Shown one piece after another: positions 1 through 12,554 of a DNA stretch of 64,000 bases. Position numbers and translations under genes: made by a program. Below the pieces are notes generated by a model. The model did not search any database, had not been told where the DNA came from, and saw nothing but the letters and a program-made list of their open reading frames with translations. Within the stretch, counting starts at the first letter, position 1, and every line of letters begins with the position of its first letter. This stretch comes from Porpolomopsis calyptriformis (Eukaryota > Basidiomycota > Agaricomycetes > Agaricales > Hygrophoraceae): NCBI GenBank assembly GCA_951640195.1, contig OX621165.1, positions 496,001 to 560,000 of the forward strand, read 5' to 3'.

Positions 1-1263
1 GGGGGTTGTGTAAGTTCACATCAGTTTGTCGACTTTTCGGGGTAGTCTTACAAATTTCAAAGAAATCTGTTGAATGTGCCAGGTGCCCGGCATGAAATCA
101 ACCTCGAATCCATCAGCAAAATCGAGTGAGTGTTTGCTATCGATCGTTTTCGTTCTAATTAATTCTCGCTCTTAGTGTCCAGCTCAACACATGGAAGGAT
201 CACCTTTTACCCGAAGTAGAGATGACGCCAGCTATCCGATCCACTGCTACACCTCACCGGCTGATGGTGCATCTGGCATTCTGGCAGCTTTTCATTCTCC
301 TCCACCGTCCCTTTTACCGCCGCTCTACCAAGGCAGACGATATCGATCATGTTAAAGTGATTACGACGTTTTGCTTATTCAGTCCTTTTCTCACTGTAGT
401 TCTCGTTTGGCTTTCAATAGTTGTGCAACCGAGCAGCTGATAACATCATGGAACTCCTCAGCACCTGGCGAACTCTATACTCGCTACGCTATGTTCCTGT
501 CACACTAGTTCAAGTTGTGTTCTCGGCGGGGACCATTTTCCTGCTGAGCGCCCTTCAAGCGACATCTGGCCCACGCTTTGCACACGTGTCCTTGAACAAA
601 TCACTTTCTCAGGCCGAACTCTGCATCGAATATCTACATGAGGTTGGCAAGTCATATCAATGCGCGAAAAACGTTGCTGGCATACTGGCACATTTGTTGC
701 AAGACCAGCTGAAACGAAAACTAGCCATGGGCTCCCAAATGCCTAGCCGACCCCCTTCTCGCTCCCAGCTTCTCCATAACGCAAAGATGGCATCTATGTT
801 GCCCCCGAACGAGAGCTCCCAGTCATCGTCATCCTGGTCAGATACCCCGCCGGAACCATCTTCATTCGACGAGACACAGCACCAGCAGTCCGCCGCCTTT
901 TATGGCCAGGGTGTCGTGGCTGGGCCACCAGAGCTCATGCAACAAAACACTGGATGGATGACGACGACATATTCGGTTACGCATGCTGACACTAGTGGGG
1001 TTGCCCTTAAACCACCGATTGCGGAAGCAAGATATGGCAACTCCGCGCTAGGTCTGGGTATGATGGGAGGGGGCACGCTGTCTAACCGGCCGTTCATGCC
1101 TCTGGGCGTGCCAGAACCGATACCGTATGATGAAGGTTTCTACCCGACTATTCCACTTGGCTTGAATCTGGAACAAGAAGTGTCTGCTCAGGTTGATTTA
1201 TCCGAAGAGGATCATAATCGGATTGAGCAGTTCAAGCAGTTCTTGGATTCGTTCGAGGTGTGA
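1..1263 (+). CDS. Zn2Cys6 transcription factor, C-terminal part (nirA-like)
   Basis: This is the 3' part of a fungal-specific transcription factor; the N-terminus, including any zinc cluster, lies outside the window. Exons that keep frame are 63-125, 176-356 and 421-1263, probably preceded by 1-9. The middle exon reads WKDHLLPEVE and then LMVHLAFWQLFILLHRPFY, and the last exon continues RAADNIMELLSTWRTLYSLRY and ATSGP. This series is characteristic of the Fungal_trans regulatory (middle homology) domain of basidiomycete regulators annotated as nirA or xlnR-like. After the domain comes a Ser/Pro/Gln-rich tail of roughly 180 residues, probably disordered and perhaps activating. Family membership is confident; the regulated pathway cannot be told from this fragment. 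Confidence 0.85.
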
Positions 1264-1937
1264 ATTTGAATGGTCGTTTCGATCATGTACATGTAGTTTT
1301 AGCCAAATTTATGGGTATTGCAAACAAAAGGAATGTGGAACCGGACAACCAGGATGAAGCGTGTCTAGCGTGAGGAAAAAGACTTTCGCAGAGTGGGGGA
1401 ATGAAACCGAGTGTCTAGGCTCTGATCAGGACGAGTTCCCGAAGAGAGACCAGGTTCCATAGAGATTTGACACCCAAGTTTGACTTGTTGTGGGAGAGCA
1501 CGGCAACTTGAGTGGGCTGGTGAGAGATATCCGTCACTTGATATAGAAGTAGAATTTCACAAAGCTGTCAGTGGTGAGAAAGTGCAATCGGTGATTTGAC
1601 ATCGAGGGAACGAGGTGGGACCTTTTTTCCACGGCCAATGTCAGGGCCGTACCGTGTTACCGGTGATGAGAGACGGGTTGTAAAGCATATTTTGGATAGG
1701 ATACGGAGGATAATGTTATGAAAAAAAACGAGGGTAAAGACACTCTCGTTCATGAAGGTGATACTTGTATCAGATGACAGAAACCGTAAACGTAAGCAAG
1801 TTTATTTATTATATAATTAATTACATAATTTGTCTCGTAAAGATCAGAAACCCACCTCAGCGTTTGCCGTTTGCCATTTTACCGTCGCATCCAACGTCCA
1901 GCTCGCGAGCTCATCCTTGAGCTCTGGCACCTCAAAA
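1264..1937. other. Intergenic region
   Basis: This stretch holds the 3' flank of the transcription factor gene. No coding frame with plausible splice sites or recognisable motif was seen. An AT-rich run lies near 1800-1835. Confidence 0.5.
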
Positions 1938-2819
1938 ATGCACCTCTTAGGTCGTCCTTCATTCATCGCCGACCTTCGTCTTCCCGCTCCATCCCCGACA
2001 ACCCTCTTGTTGTCCTTCCTTTTCTCTCTCTCCCTCCTTGCCGTCATCCGCCTCACCTTCATCGCCTTAAGCAGTCTTTCAAAAGTCTCCGATGCTAAGG
2101 AGAAACTGCACGCAGTTCACGCCATCCATTATCGCTGGTTGCCCACCCTCGGCATACCGATAAGGAAGTGGTCATGGAAGCGGGCAGGACTTCCTCTGTC
2201 CTTGCCCGCATCCTTTACCGGTCACGAAATCACAAACGATGGCAAAGGTAAGGCTGCCGGTCTGACGACAGCTCCTACTCCTCCGATAACCACAAATCTG
2301 CAAACGAAATGTGTTGGCCCTGCTTTTGAACATCCTCGTCAGTTTCATCAATATCCTCTTACCTCGGTGTTTTGTTTACCCAATCCCTACCAAGTACCCG
2401 CTATCTATGAGACTGAAGTCCCTGTCTCAATGGCAAAAATGATAATGTCAAGACATGCAAGTGCTTTTCGACCTTGCTCCACTCTTCCACCCTCATCTCT
2501 TTCTTCTCTAGACATCCCGTCGCCCAATGCCAGCTCGACCCCCACGACGTGTGACAGTTTCAGCACCACGTCGAGTCCAGTCCATGGTTTAACTCCCGGA
2601 AGAAAGACATCCCCTCCCCCCCTTTATATCATTATTACGCAACCCGACCACCCATCCTCAAAAACCACCCTTTCCACACGTTTTGAAGATTCTTATGTGC
2701 GCGAATGCCTACGACTTGACGAACTCCTCACCCCCCCCGTCGTTCGTTATCTCCAACTTGACGGACGACAGATTTCAAGAGAAAACCAAATTTTTATGCA
2801 TCATCACCCCCGGCATTAA
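1938..2819 (+). CDS. Hypothetical protein with one N-terminal membrane segment
   Basis: This is an uninterrupted frame of 293 codons from the ATG at 1938, which has an A at -3; the frame stays open upstream to 1830. Near residues 18-45 there is a long Leu/Ser/Phe stretch (LLLSFLFSLSLLAVIRL) that looks like a membrane anchor. The rest is rich in Ser, Thr and Pro with no motif I recognise. The absence of introns is unusual for this window, and the low complexity makes a chance frame possible. No function is offered. Confidence 0.4.
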   Translation: MHLLGRPSFIADLRLPAPSPTTLLLSFLFSLSLLAVIRLTFIALSSLSKVSDAKEKLHAVHAIHYRWLPTLGIPIRKWSWKRAGLPLSLPASFTGHEITNDGKGKAAGLTTAPTPPITTNLQTKCVGPAFEHPRQFHQYPLTSVFCLPNPYQVPAIYETEVPVSMAKMIMSRHASAFRPCSTLPPSSLSSLDIPSPNASSTPTTCDSFSTTSSPVHGLTPGRKTSPPPLYIIITQPDHPSSKTTLSTRFEDSYVRECLRLDELLTPPVVRYLQLDGRQISRENQIFMHHHPRH

Positions 2820-3234
2820 ACGCTGCCTTCCTCTATCTTACCTACCCGAACCTGATACAAACCCCTCGAATTATTTATTATCAGCGAAGCCGGTGGATCT
2901 CCGTTTTCATGGACAGTTTTGGACTGATGATTCTTTTGTTTGTCAATCGTCGCATTGAACTTTTCATGGCCCTAATACGCACACTTTGAATACTCCGTTT
3001 TTTTTTCTATATCTGGTTTGTTACGTTGTGATGAACAACTTTTCTGTCGTTACCGGCCTGGCGAATGGACAACGAAGAACAATTTGTTCTGTACACAAGT
3101 AGCTTTCTCGTTGAAGAACCCTGTCCAACGCAAGTCCCCGTCTGATGTAAAATATACAAGAGTTGCAAAAATGTTACAGCCTGAATGTTTCACTACAAAC
3201 ATCACGCACACGGTACATTTTCTGAAGATGTAAA
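2820..3234. other. Intergenic region
   Basis: No supported gene was seen between the hypothetical frame and the stop codon of the hexokinase gene. Confidence 0.5.
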
Positions 3235-5402
3235 TCAGCAGTTGAGATATAGACCCGAATCCTTTCTGATCTTCGTCATGGCTGCCACGTTGTCCGTCGT
3301 TAGCGCCATCAGTTACACAAAAACATCAGGACTTACCTGCAATGATAGCACTACCAACCCCGCTCCCATCTTCAGCGTGATGGGTAACGATGTTACTTAC
3401 AGAAAAAGACCGCCTCAGCTGTAAGAAAACATACACGCCAAAGTTATACACGTACCGGCCCTTGTCCCCGAAGATGTCTTGCAGACCGTCGTGTATTCTT
3501 TCTGCAAACCTGGGATATTTCTTCCCAGTAACATCAGCCAAGAAGGAAACGGCTGAGGATTAAAAAAAAATGACGCACGTTATACAATGATCCATCAGCA
3601 CCGACTGCGCACCCTTCGTCAAGGCACCCCATTTTGCTGACAATAGCCGCGATACCGCAAGCGCTCAGTCGGGCCGCACGTTTTCCGATAAGTCTTGCCA
3701 GCGCGCGGAAGAATTGACGCTCGGCAAGTGTTGTCTCGAGCGAAAAAAAGTGTGAGAAGATGCCGATGATCATAAGGAGCTCCTCCGTGGGGTCGCTTGG
3801 ATAACAATCAGCACAAGGTGAGTTTGCAAACCAAACCGCCTACCTTTCCATGAGCGACAAGAACGCAGTGTCAAACGCGTAGGGTTTCTCGATCTTGTAC
3901 GTATTTTGACCAAGGAAGACGACTCCTTCATCTATGAGTTCGCAGATGACCAGTCGAAGAATCTCGCCAAGGTATCTGCCGGAAATCAGTTTCTGTCAAG
4001 ATGGAGTCGACTTAGTTCAATCACACAATTGCGACAAAGCAGAAAATATACTTCAAACGCCTGCTCCCCAGGCTTGTTAGACGTGTCATCCACGATAGCA
4101 TCGTATTTAGTCCGCGGTAGATGTTCGTGTTCGAAAGAGTCAAATGCTCCCTTCAATCACCGATCAGGTTCGTCAAGCTGATATTGCTTCAAGTCACGTT
4201 AGAGTGGCGACGCACCCACTCGCAGTTGATAGCCATCTCCGCTCTGGGATCGATACCCAAAGTCTGAATCTTCTCTATCTCAGAAAACTTCTCCATGTAG
4301 GCAGCATTACATCCCGTTCCAAAGATACACGCAATTTTTGTGGCAGGGTTGACGTAATGTGAGGCAATAAGCGTCCCTGTAGTATCGTTTATCAGGGCAG
4401 TCAACACGACAGGCAATTTCTAGGCACATCGTCAGCCCCGGAAGGAATTGTTGCAATTAATGACACCTACATATTTAGCCAGAGACTGTCGGAACATGGC
4501 GGCCACATCGCGTCCCTCTGTATTCGGAGCACTGAATCCCTTGGTCCATCGAATGAGCACACCGTGGTCAATCTTATCTTGTCTAAATGCAGTCAATCTT
4601 CGCGAGAAGGAGAAAAGAACAGATTGACACACATGCAAGGATATGAAAACTACCACCACATTGATAAGCACACCGTAGCAAACGCCAGAGGGCAACTCAC
4701 GGTAAACCCCAAAGGTAATTCTCTCCCAGGCTTGACAAGATCACCGACGCTGTTGTCCAGAAAAATCTTGAGACATTCGGCACAGAAATCGAACAGTTTC
4801 TGGCCGTCTTCTTGTTTTTGTTCTTCTGTAAGTCTATACTTTGACTGAGAAATCTCGAATTTGCCTGCGCCTTGTAGGGTGACGAGGCAGACGCGAAGGT
4901 TGGTTCCGCCTGTTAGAATTATTATAGTGAAGAGCAAAAATTAAACCACATGGAACGTGGCGAAACGGGAAATACCAAGGTCGATTGCTAGGAACTCTCC
5001 AGTTTCGTTGCCTGAAGGCCATCCAAAAACATATGTTGGGATCATTGGCTAAGGGGAGAACCCGGTGATCAGAAAAGTAAAAAAATGGCGCGTGCTTAAT
5101 GTATGAGCCTCGCCATGAGGTAAGTCAATCAAGAATGAATACTCTGTTCGATGGCAATGTGTGCGACTTTGAGTGATACGAGAAAGAATGAACCAATCCG
5201 CACGACTCAAGCCAGCCAGATTCGCCGTACTCATGACAGACCGTCAAGTTCAGTAGGCGAACCCGGACAATGCATGCATTGGAGGCCATCGTCACAGTGA
5301 TAGGGACATAATGCGTACCACGACCTGTTTTGGCTTCTGCAAGCCAAGCTCGAGCGTCTCCGTGAATGCGTTTACGATCATACGCATCCTTTGAGGAGTC
5401 AT
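3235..5402 (-). CDS. Hexokinase
   Basis: The product phosphorylates hexose with ATP at the entry to glycolysis. I resolve twelve exons: 5402-5319, 5048-4976, 4909-4701, 4649-4633, 4582-4471, 4419-4216, 4150-4052, 3992-3844, 3795-3579, 3520-3456, 3395-3337, 3281-3235 (444 aa). Landmarks in order are TPQRMRMIVNAF, PTYVFGWPSG, the phosphate-1 segment DLGGTNLR, LGFTFSYPC (completed by the 17-nt exon), DHGVLIRWTKGF, NDTTGTLIASHY, GTGCNAAYMEK, INCEWGAFDSF, and the C-terminal HHAEDGSGVGSA. Fungal hexokinases usually run about 480-520 aa, so a short upstream exon is likely. An in-frame stop lies upstream of 5402, and acceptor-like AGs precede the ATG. One candidate upstream exon lies around 5739-5560, with a GTGTGT donor, but it is not proven. 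The gene is divergent from the uL14m gene. Confidence 0.93.
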
Positions 5403-5767
5403 GGTGAATCTGAAGAGTGACTGTTTGTCGACTTGGCGCGAGAGAGGGCTTGGGGCAGGGTTAGGTGCTCACACGCTCTCGTACTTGCGCAAATGATCGG
5501 ACATTGTCCTGTGTTGTTCGTTAGTTGGGGGGGTGGAGTGTCATTCATCGATCAGGCCCAAGCACACACCTTTTGGTCGCATGGGGCAAGTCCTCATCAC
5601 CTTGGGTCCTTGTATGCACGGCGAGAGTCTGCCCTAAGGGCGATGTAAGAGATCCACTTCCTCGACGAGATGAGGGCATGGGCAGTCTATGAGAGATGAT
5701 AGACTGATCAAGGGATTTGAGGAGGCTTATAGCACGCAAGCAAGCGTGGGAGAATGGTCATCTTGAC

Positions 5768-6272
5768 ATGATTGGATTGAAAGGGACACTGAACGTCCGT
5801 ATTTCTCGCCCTGCTCGCTCAAACGTCCTTTCAGCTCACGAATACTTAGGTTATAGACAACTCGGGTGCTATACTCGTCGAATGTGTCAACGTTCTCAAA
5901 CAAAAAGTCAACAACCGTTGGGGCTCTGTCGGTGACGAGATCGTCTGCGTTGTGAAAACTGCCCGCCCCATTTCTGCGGCCGCGCAGGCCTCTGCTAACG
6001 CCGTCAAAGTTCGGAGAGGAGACATCTGCCGCGCGGTAATCGTCCGCACCAGAAAACCTGTGAGGAGACCCGACGGACGCTTCATCAGGTTTGATGACAA
6101 CGCCGCAGTCTTGTTGAACAACAAGAGAGAAATGTTGAGCACGCGTATAGGTGGTGTGGTCAGCGCGGATTTGAGAATGAAGGGGTGGGGTAAGATTGTT
6201 AGTTTGGCACCTAAGGTAACAAAGTTCTTTCCGCTGGACCAATACACTGATGTAGGACTGCAGGTGGTATGA
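5768..6272 (+). CDS. MRPL38: Mitochondrial ribosomal protein uL14m
   Basis: This is the mitochondrial large-subunit protein uL14 (yeast Mrpl38, bacterial L14). Exons are 5768-5794, 5850-6215 and 6264-6272, giving 133 aa. It opens with MIGLKGTLN and continues [16 protein letters not shown], as in the family. Conserved L14 elements follow: [40 protein letters not shown] and GWGKIVSLA. The last exon holds only Val, Val and stop, restoring the short family C-terminus. Reading through the 48-nt last intron stays open and would insert 16 residues. The first intron uses the donor GTCCGT. It is convergent with the ATP synthase gamma gene. Confidence 0.93.
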
Positions 6273-6412
6273 ACGTTTGGGTCCTCCGACGTATAATCCG
6301 CAAATTAGCCCTCTGATTAGAGGGAATAAATGCAGAGTAGAATACGTCGATATACATAGCGGTGTTTCGACCGAAGTCGAGATAAACACGGAAATCGCAG
6401 AAAAGCATTTCA

Positions 6413-7641
<1,229 letters not shown>

Positions 7642-7787
7642 TTCAATGAGAGTCGGTGTAGTCTGCGGTGTGGGAAAATTGATTACCTAATGAAGATATG
7701 ACACATTCCGAGCGGAGATTCAAAATTATCAGTGCTCGCCTCTCAAAACACATCGACGACCACGAGAATCAATCGAGTGGAAGAAAA

Positions 7788-9075
7788 ATGGCGTCAGAAC
7801 AACCGCTATTTGATCCATCACTGAAAAAGCGGAAGAAAAAGCAAGTTGCTTTCTCCGAAGACCCTCTTGGGCCTGATGCCGATCCTACTGCACCTGCACC
7901 GGAAACTATTGATAATTACACGCTCAATGGCGATGTAGTTGACATGGGTACGATGACGCTCCACGAGCAGATGAAGAAAAGCGGGATGGGTGCAGGAGAT
8001 GAGGACGATGTCGCAGACAAGAAGGAAGAAGACGAGTTTAAGGCGATGTTTGGTGATATGAAGAAGAAAAAGAAGAAGAAAGAGATTCCTATAGATCTGG
8101 TGCGTTGTGGAGCAAATGGTATGACTAGAGTTTTAACTTGATAACCCACAGGGCGAAGATGGTTCTGGTGCCTCTACACCCATCTTGGGATCAACTGGTG
8201 CAGCTCCCATCGTCGCCGAAGATTTGGACTTCTCCGATCTCAAAAAGAAGAAAAAATCGGCGAAGAAAAAGTCCACGTTCGATCTAGAGGCGTTCGAGAA
8301 GGAACTCAACGAATCGAAGGCTAAAGACGGAGGCGACGATGACGGTGCAGACGACGTTGATCTAATGCCAGAAATCGACGAGGCCGAACTCGGAGACGAT
8401 CCCTTTGCCCAAACGGAACCTCCTGCAGGTATCGACGCCGGGAACGAGCTTTGGCTAACCAGTGATCGCGATTATACGTATCAAGAGGTAAGAGATTCCC
8501 GTCTCAGTTCATGTAGCTACACTCACTCCGATTTATCTACTTGCAGCTCCTACGACGATTTTACGCTTCTTTACACGCCTCCAACCCTTCCCTTCTCAAC
8601 TCTACCGGCAAACGCTACACAATCGCGCCCCCGTCAACCCATCGAGAAGGTAACAAAAAAACCATCTTCGCCAATGTCACGGAAATCTGCAAACGGATGC
8701 ATCGGCAGCCAGAGCATGTCATCCAGTTTCTGTTTGCTGAAATGGGAACGACTGGATCAGTAGATGGCGCGGGGCGATTGGTTATCAAAGGTCGATTCCA
8801 GCAAAAGCAGGTGGAAAACGTGCTGAGACGCTATATTGGTGAGTTCTACTTTCCAGTGGCTTCTGTTTGGTCTGTAATAGTTGACGACCACCTGTGTGCG
8901 TGTAGTGGAGTACGTCACTTGCAAAACCTGCAAGTCACCAGACACTCTTCTGACGAAAGAGACACGTATATTTTTCATGACTTGCGAATCGTGTGGCTCG
9001 CGACGGTCCGTCAACGCCATCAAGAGCGGGTTTCAGGCTCAAGTTGGGAAACGAAGTAAGAATAAAACTGGTTAA
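7788..9075 (+). CDS. SUI3: Translation initiation factor eIF2 subunit beta
   Basis: This subunit of eIF2 helps deliver initiator tRNA to the 40S ribosome and binds eIF5 and eIF2B. Exons 7788-8099, 8152-8487, 8547-8838 and 8906-9075 give 369 aa. The N-terminal half is acidic with several lysine blocks (KKRKKK, KKKKKKK, KKKKKS), the polylysine boxes that bind eIF5/eIF2B epsilon. The C-terminal domain shows [45 protein letters not shown] and a zinc-binding C2-C2 unit ([12 protein letters not shown] followed by [10 protein letters not shown]). The start at 7788 has AAAA before the ATG; the frame stays open 30 codons upstream, but nothing conserved is there. Confidence 0.96.
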
Positions 9076-9513
9076 CAGTTTGGCCATATCAGTCCCTCTT
9101 GCTTTTGCATGGGCCACATGGATATGGCCACTCCATGGTGACAGTTTGTGGAATGTGGTGTACTTAGGCAGTGAACCCATACCTTTTCGCATATCCTTCC
9201 ATCATTTCCACCCAATCATTGTGCCCTCGCAACTTATATTGTCCACAATTGATTATGCGGAGCTCAGGAACCTTGAGTCTTGTATTTACCAGCACCAACT
9301 TCAATTCAGCCAAAGTGATTACCGAGATCAAACTACTCTGAAGTTGAAAGTCAATGCTTATTACAGGAATTAAACAGAGATATATGGAAGAGTTAAATTG
9401 TACTCCATGCATGTCACTGGGACATGATGCCACTGTCAAGAACGTAATGTACATACACCGCCTAAGACAAGCCAAGCCTATCACCCTAGAGAAATTATAA
9501 TAAAGTCAAATCT
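9076..9513. other. Intergenic region
   Basis: These are the 3' flanks of the eIF2 beta gene and of the convergent membrane protein gene. No gene is supported here. Confidence 0.5.
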
Positions 9514-10708
9514 TTACAGTCCCGGTCTTTTCCCTTCGTAAGAGCCAAGCTCCACATCCGTGTTTTGCTGAGTGCGACTTCCAAACGATACCATTGCTGG
9601 TGCCTGAGTGCTGAAACTGTTGCTGGCGGTTTTCTCGACCATAGTTGTCTCGAACGACTGACCCATTCCCACGCGGACGATGATCAGAGTCGGGGCGATG
9701 CCCTAAGAACGAATTATTAGCGGGGGGGGATAAGGTATAGGATGAGACTGGCACAAACATAAAGCTGGAGAGTGGCGGACACGGCAATGTTTTGCGCATT
9801 GCTCTGAATGCCCCAAAGCACGACAAAAATAAGCTGACCGGCGAGGATCAATGCACCCGATTCGACGATCACTTCCATGGCAGTCCGGAATGTATTGCGT
9901 CGTTTCCAGGAATTGACTCCACGAGTAATGTACCAAATTTTGCCCGCGATCAAAGCGGTCAAGAGGAAATTGACACCTAGAGGCAACGCGAATGCGACAT
10001 CCCCAAGTGGTACAATAGAAGCCGGGGGGGTGGTGGAATTAGGGGCTATTTTGGAAACAACGGCAACGCCGGCCATTGCGCAGGCTAACATGGATACTGT
10101 TAGATAGACGCAGGTCCTCGAAGAAGATCAAAACTGACAGATGGCTGCCACAGACATGACTAGAGGAATTATGATAGCAAGTAACTTCTTCTCCCAAACA
10201 AGATAACAGCGATAAATCTGCGTACAGCATGGGTGACAGGATTCAACTGGAGGGTGATCACACATACCAGAACTAGCTGACCAAAGAAATCGGTAATGCT
10301 AAAGATTGTATCGGCGGCTCTGAGAGAATTATCTTCCTGAGCAGGGTCGAAGTGATCGACCATCTGAACATTGATCAGCAAACATGGATAAAGGAGTAAT
10401 CAGTTGAGTAAGGTGCTTACCAGAGCTCTGTAAAGGTTCTCGAACTCTAAAGAGAAGTGGGTGGTGCAAAACATAAAAAGTACAGTCGTCGAGATTAACA
10501 TAAGCGGCGTAATGGACCTGCCCTTTCTGTTCCAGAGAAGAACAGAGAGAGAGAGAAGGAATATGACAACGTTGACTCCTGAAGATATCCAAACTCGTAG
10601 TAAGCCAAGTGCTGTTTGTTAAAGAACGATCATACCATATAGAATCGCCTCCAAACCAAACGCTAAGAAATTTGCTTGCTCCGGAGAAATAGAGCCTGGT
10701 GAACTCAT
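9514..10708 (-). CDS. Multi-span membrane protein of a basidiomycete-expanded family
   Basis: Six exons (10708-10636, 10578-10421, 10363-10268, 10217-10139, 10096-9759, 9702-9514) give 310 aa with about seven hydrophobic segments. They include VNVVIFLLSLSVLLW, PLMLISTTVLFMF, FFGQLVLIYRCYLVW, IIIPLVMSVAAILSM, LGVNFLLTALIAG and a late segment ending LYGIAPTLIIVRVGMG. The RCYLVW and GIAPTLIIVRV signatures are typical of a large family of seven-span proteins in Agaricomycetes that is usually left unnamed. The cytoplasmic tail is Ser/Thr-rich. A receptor-like role is possible but unproven. Confidence 0.85.
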
Positions 10709-11660
10709 GGGGGACGAAATGCAATGTGCACTGTGATTCCACCGCACATTCTCGGCTTTTAAACCTCGTTCTTTGACGGATTGACAAACTGGTCAATGAA
10801 ACCAAACCCTGGCCGATATGAAATCGAAGCGTTCTCGCATCGCGATACTTGTCGATGGTTGTCAACCTCAACTTGGACTGTCAGGGGAAAATGCACCCTC
10901 CTGTCCCACAAGTCCGGGCATAAAATGCGGTGTCTTGATGGTAAATCCGGCGACTCTGAAAGATGGTTTGAAATGCCGTCGAATTCAAAGATGACATAGG
11001 ACCCGAGTTGAGTTGAAGGAAGATTAACCAACTGGGGATAAATGCGATGACGTAAATGTAAATGTTTTCCCCTATGCGAAAGCGCTCTTCGGGACCTGTG
11101 AGGGACTGCTGTGAAAATTAAACCCATTAATAGTAGAAAACCCACCTTTTCTGAGTGACTGAGCCAAGATTCAAGGAGCGGGTTCGGACCTCCGTGCGCA
11201 TGGTCATTTTCATCTGGAAAACTTCCGAGGAAACGGCATTCCGATAAACGCACACTGGCTGGTAAAAACGTTATCTATATTGGATGTAGAAATTTGAGAG
11301 TAACCCATATCCATCGTCTCACCATTTTCAAACCTGTCGCGTGGTAAACTGGCTTTCGGTATTGTCCACGGTGGGTGTTATCTCACACCAAACGTTGGCC
11401 TGAGAATCAAGTTGTTTTTTAGAGGGGTCAAAACCCCGTCACTAGAATTGCTTCCGTGATGGCATTGTTCGAGTCGACGATCGAATATTGAAAGATTGAA
11501 ATCCCATGACGGCCTCGCCGGTCAGCGATTGCCGCGTATGGGTGAATCCGAGAAGGATCAATACTTGTTCGGTGAGCCCGCGCGCCCGAAGTACCACAGC
11601 CCCACGATAACCCCAGTCAAATAACGAACATAGTGCTCTCCGTACTCATTCACACCCACA
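10709..11660. other. Intergenic region, weak coding hints only
   Basis: No gene is supported. On the minus strand a chain of short open pieces between about 11560 and 10850 can be joined in frame by GT-AG sites, but it matches nothing I recognise and could be chance. Confidence 0.4.
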
Positions 11661-11936
11661 ATGACGGCCTCAGTGAAATATACCCCAGTCAGCCAGGGAG
11701 AGACGGAGAAGGACGAGGAGCCGACCACCACCTTTTCCAGTCCGGAATCATACAACAAACGAACAGTGGTCATCGTGATCACCCTACTTTGCACCAACCT
11801 CGTTCTGGCCATCCTCAGCATTGCTGGGAACCACTTTCTGCTTGCAGTCCTCAGGGACCTTAACAAAGAGGATGATATTTATGCTCTGCCACGACCGGAT
11901 CCATTTGTCGGTCTGGTCAAGCAGCCATCACTCTAA
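11661..11936 (+). CDS. Small single-pass membrane protein
   Basis: This is a 91-aa intronless frame. Residues 1-33 are polar and Glu/Thr-rich, about 36-57 form one membrane span (VVIVITLLCTNLVLAILSI), and the C-terminus carries ALPRPDPFVGL. Short polar head, one span and a Pro-Arg-Pro-Asp element near the end resemble small proteins that lie beside, or form the N-terminus of, UstYa-like proteins in basidiomycetes. The next gene downstream is a UstYa-like protein on the same strand. Family and function remain uncertain. Confidence 0.55.
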   Translation: MTASVKYTPVSQGETEKDEEPTTTFSSPESYNKRTVVIVITLLCTNLVLAILSIAGNHFLLAVLRDLNKEDDIYALPRPDPFVGLVKQPSL

Positions 11937-12554
11937 GGTCTGTTGCATTATGGGTGTGTAAACATCTCAACTCAAACCTCTTTACAGATGACAATCGAAT
12001 CAACTGAAAACGCAAGTTTATCACAAAAATGTGTACGTCCACCTCACTACTTGGAAAGGCAAGGCTGAAATATATCGAATACGTGTTCAATCGTAGTAGT
12101 TTTCTGCTATAGCCCTCGCGGGTGTCGCCCCATTTGATCGTGTCTAATTTTACTACGTTAATCGAGTCCCTAAATGGAACAGTACCCGACTATCCCCAAA
12201 TTGGAGTGAGAACGGAACAACGAGAATTGATGAACGATTCCACTTACGCCAGGCATCGATCGTACGACCATATAAGGTAGATTACACGTGGGTCTCATCA
12301 AGACATGGATCATACCTGGCGCTGTGGCGTAAGCCTGTGAATTGAAAGTGGTTTGTAACATGGCTATAGCGGTTTTCCGTTCCCCGTGATTTAACACAAT
12401 CTGGAGTCATCTAATTTTGATGCGCTATTCTGAGCCGATAGCCACGTCGAGAAAGTCATTGGACCTAATGACGGCATAATAAGTGACAGGAACCATATGC
12501 TTACAGCATTCAGCCGCCTGTGCTTACCCCAGGGAGTGCATCACCGAAAACCTT
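11937..12554. other. Intergenic region
   Basis: No supported gene was seen. This is the presumed promoter of the UstYa-like gene. Confidence 0.45.

Noticed and set aside
5403..5767. A possible first exon of the hexokinase gene, about 5739-5560, ending at a GTGTGT donor.
   Set aside because: The phase fits an acceptor just before 5402, but the encoded residues do not resemble known hexokinase N-termini, so it is left out of the model.
10850..11560. A chain of four minus-strand open pieces that can be joined by phase-0 GT-AG introns into about 160 codons.
   Set aside because: Each piece is short enough to be open by chance, the joined product matches nothing I recognise, and no convincing start was found. 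RNA-seq would decide.
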